The notes below the pieces were generated by a model. It was not told the origin of the DNA. It saw only the letters and a program-made list of their open reading frames with translations, and made no database searches. Shown piece after piece: positions 18,795-20,450 of a DNA stretch of 20,450 bases. Position 1 is the first letter of the stretch, and each line of letters begins with the position of its first letter. The translations under genes were made by a program, and so were the position numbers. Source of the DNA: DAOOOW01 sp035387885 (GTDB lineage Bacteria; Patescibacteriota; Patescibacteriia; UBA2196); the NCBI GenBank assembly GCA_035387885.1, contig DAOOOW010000018.1, forward strand, positions 1 through 20,450, read 5' to 3'.

Positions 18795-20315
18795 ATGAAA
18801 AAAGCAAAACTATTTTTAGTCCTTTCTTTATTATTAATTCCTTTGGGTTTTGTCAGGGCCGCCAATGTAGTTAGCATTGACGCAGATACTAATATTGTTT
18901 TGACCAATCCTGCCATGACTTTAATTTTAAAAAGTGGTAGCACCTATAGTTCTATGGTGGTTAACGAAGGTAATATTGTCTTTACAGTATCTGCTGGAGG
19001 AAGTTTTGTCTTGGTTTCTAATGATAAATATATTTTAAATAGTAGCGACGATAGTGGTGGTTCAAAAAATGTCAGTTGTGGTACTAGTAATTCTAGATTA
19101 ACATATTCTGTAGCTGCTGATAGCAGTGATGATGGTGTTATTACAGTGGTGCCAGGCACTGCTTTGTGTGACGGTGGTGGTAGTTCTTCCGGGGGGAGTT
19201 CAAATGGAGGTGGTTCTAGCGCTTCGGTAACTAATGCTCAACCAGCTACTGGCACGCAGGCAGTAAGTACAACTATTAATGGTGCTAATGGTGGTAGCGT
19301 AGCGACTGCTGATGCTAAAGCCGCTGTGTTGGTGCCACAAAATTTAACCACAGGTAATATATCTTTAAATATTACTCCGGTTGCAAGTTCTGCTTATGGC
19401 GCGCCAGACAGTAATTATGGCGCGGTAGCCAAACAAGTATATAATTTTTCTTTAACAACAGGAGGAGAGAAATTAACAGAATTTTCTAGCCCTGTAGTTT
19501 TAACTTTTAAATATTCAGCGGATGATGTTTATGGCTTGGATGAAAATTCTTTAAAAATATATTCTTGGGATGAAATTAATAAAAAATGGGTTTTGGCTGG
19601 TGGTACTCTGGATAAAAATACTAAATCTATTACTTTAGAAGTCGGTCATTTTAGTATTTATGGTTTATTTGGTGTTTCTACGGTTTCGTTTGCTGGTGAT
19701 CAGGGGTTGATAAAAATGATTTGTCCAAAAAATGCTGGCGTAACTAATGCTTGTAAAAGTGTGTATTATTTAGATGGTAATGGCAAAAGATATGTTTTTC
19801 CTAATGAAAAAACGTATTATAGTTGGTATAAGGATTTTTCAGAAGTAAAATCTATTAGTCAAGAAAAAATGTATACTTATGAAATTGGCGGCAATGTGAC
19901 TATGAGGCCAGGTACTTATTTAATTAAATTAACTACAGATCCTAAAGTTTATGCTGTTGAGCCAGGCGGAAAATTGCGTTGGTTGGAAAGTGAAGAAGTA
20001 GCCACAAAATTGTATGGGGTTAGTTGGTATAAAAAAATTGTTGATGTTTCTGATGGATTTTTTACTAATTATAATTCTACGGATGCCAAAACCAACAAAG
20101 TCAGTGATAAACACCCAGAAGGTAGTTTAATAAGATATGTTGATTCACCAGATATTTATTTAATGTCTAATAATGTTAAAAGAAAAATTGTAGATGCTAA
20201 TGCTTTTAATAATAATAAATTTAGAAGTGAGTTTGTTATAGAAACAGACATAAATTATGAAAATGGTGCGGATGTTGTTGGGGTAGAAGCGGAATTTAAA
20301 ATAAATGGTCAATAA
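18795..20315 (+). CDS. Secreted surface protein with C-terminal copy of the S-layer module
   Basis: A 506-residue secreted protein. Signal peptide: about 1-22 (KKAKLFLVLSLLLIPLGFVRA, cleaved near AANV). Residues 23-125 form a beta-rich region with two cysteines, followed by a Gly/Ser linker (GGGSSSGGSSNGGGSS). About 190-295 is a beta-sandwich-like domain containing EFSSPVVLTFKY and a SLKIYSWDEINKKWV strand. Residues 302-506 are the module shared with the protein at 13714 (YYLDGNGKRYVFPNEKTYYSW, GGNVTMRPGTYLIKL, YAVEPGGKLRWL), here with an extra Cys-containing loop (CPKNAGVTNAC) before it. The module is N-terminal in the other protein and C-terminal here. Role unknown; probably part of the envelope. 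It has its own promoter. Confidence 0.8.
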   Translation: MKKAKLFLVLSLLLIPLGFVRAANVVSIDADTNIVLTNPAMTLILKSGSTYSSMVVNEGNIVFTVSAGGSFVLVSNDKYILNSSDDSGGSKNVSCGTSNSRLTYSVAADSSDDGVITVVPGTALCDGGGSSSGGSSNGGGSSASVTNAQPATGTQAVSTTINGANGGSVATADAKAAVLVPQNLTTGNISLNITPVASSAYGAPDSNYGAVAKQVYNFSLTTGGEKLTEFSSPVVLTFKYSADDVYGLDENSLKIYSWDEINKKWVLAGGTLDKNTKSITLEVGHFSIYGLFGVSTVSFAGDQGLIKMICPKNAGVTNACKSVYYLDGNGKRYVFPNEKTYYSWYKDFSEVKSISQEKMYTYEIGGNVTMRPGTYLIKLTTDPKVYAVEPGGKLRWLESEEVATKLYGVSWYKKIVDVSDGFFTNYNSTDAKTNKVSDKHPEGSLIRYVDSPDIYLMSNNVKRKIVDANAFNNNKFRSEFVIETDINYENGADVVGVEAEFKINGQ

Positions 20316-20364
20316 AATAAATAATAAAATTAATAATTTAAATATAATTAATTCTATATTTGTT

Positions 20365-20450
20365 ATGAAAAAAATATTTTTTATTTTTTCTTTGATCGCA
20401 GTGGTTTTTGTAATTAATGTGTTTTTTGTTTCAGAAACCAAAGCCGCCAC
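20365..20450 (+). CDS. Secreted protein, N-terminus only (partial)
   Basis: An ATG at 20365 opens a frame that runs off the window end. The first 28 residues are a signal peptide: MKKIFF, a hydrophobic core (SLIAVVFVINVFF) and SETKAA as the likely cleavage region. It lies 49 nt after the preceding stop, so it may continue the surface-protein block. No SD is seen. The mature product is not visible. Confidence 0.65.
   Translation, partial: MKKIFFIFSLIAVVFVINVFFVSETKAA

Overview
The window is about 20 kb of low-GC bacterial DNA that reads with the standard bacterial code (UGA acts as a stop throughout). The gene set suggests a Candidate Phyla Radiation (Patescibacteria) genome, probably on the Parcubacteria side: a DUF5667-type protein paired with a sigma factor, a lineage-typical surface-protein module, a four-helix-bundle (S23/IVP type) gene, many small unrecognised proteins, and intergenic spaces full of REP-like palindromes and AT-rich tandem repeats. 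This is an inference from recognisable families; no rRNA or other taxonomic marker was available to test it.

Layout. 1-1997: the end of a Xer-type tyrosine recombinase, an unrecognised small protein, a four-helix-bundle gene inside a 30-bp inverted repeat, a membrane protein and a YbaK-type deacylase. 2075-3303: scpA-scpB, the condensin accessory pair, overlapping by 4 nt. 3484-4989: two lineage-type genes with strong Shine-Dalgarno (SD) sequences and their own promoters and terminators; the second is a zinc-ribbon, membrane-anchored coiled-coil protein. 5187-8975: a very long ileS carrying an inserted histidine-phosphatase domain and five in-frame copies of repeats that elsewhere are intergenic. 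8991-11040: two unrecognised proteins, recO and two more small proteins. 11077-13243: a divergent HTH regulator and a sigma-factor/DUF5667 pair around a 377-nt regulatory spacer. 13500-20450: a cell-surface block with a 1241-residue S-layer-like protein behind a structured leader holding two SD-led mini-ORFs, a possible orphan small RNA, a TPR membrane protein, a second surface protein sharing a module of about 190 residues with the first, and the start of another secreted protein.

How it fits together. Most of the left and middle part is housekeeping (chromosome segregation, translation, recombination repair). The right third looks like an envelope-building locus, possibly controlled by the sigma/DUF5667 pair directly upstream. 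The strongest unusual signals are (i) the phosphatase domain embedded in the IleRS catalytic domain, (ii) a family of 7-nt-period tandem repeats found between genes, at gene ends and inside ileS, (iii) the four-helix-bundle gene whose start and stop codons both lie inside the arms of an inverted repeat, and (iv) the two tandem mini-ORFs in the S-layer leader, where the first overlaps a predicted anti-SD for the second.
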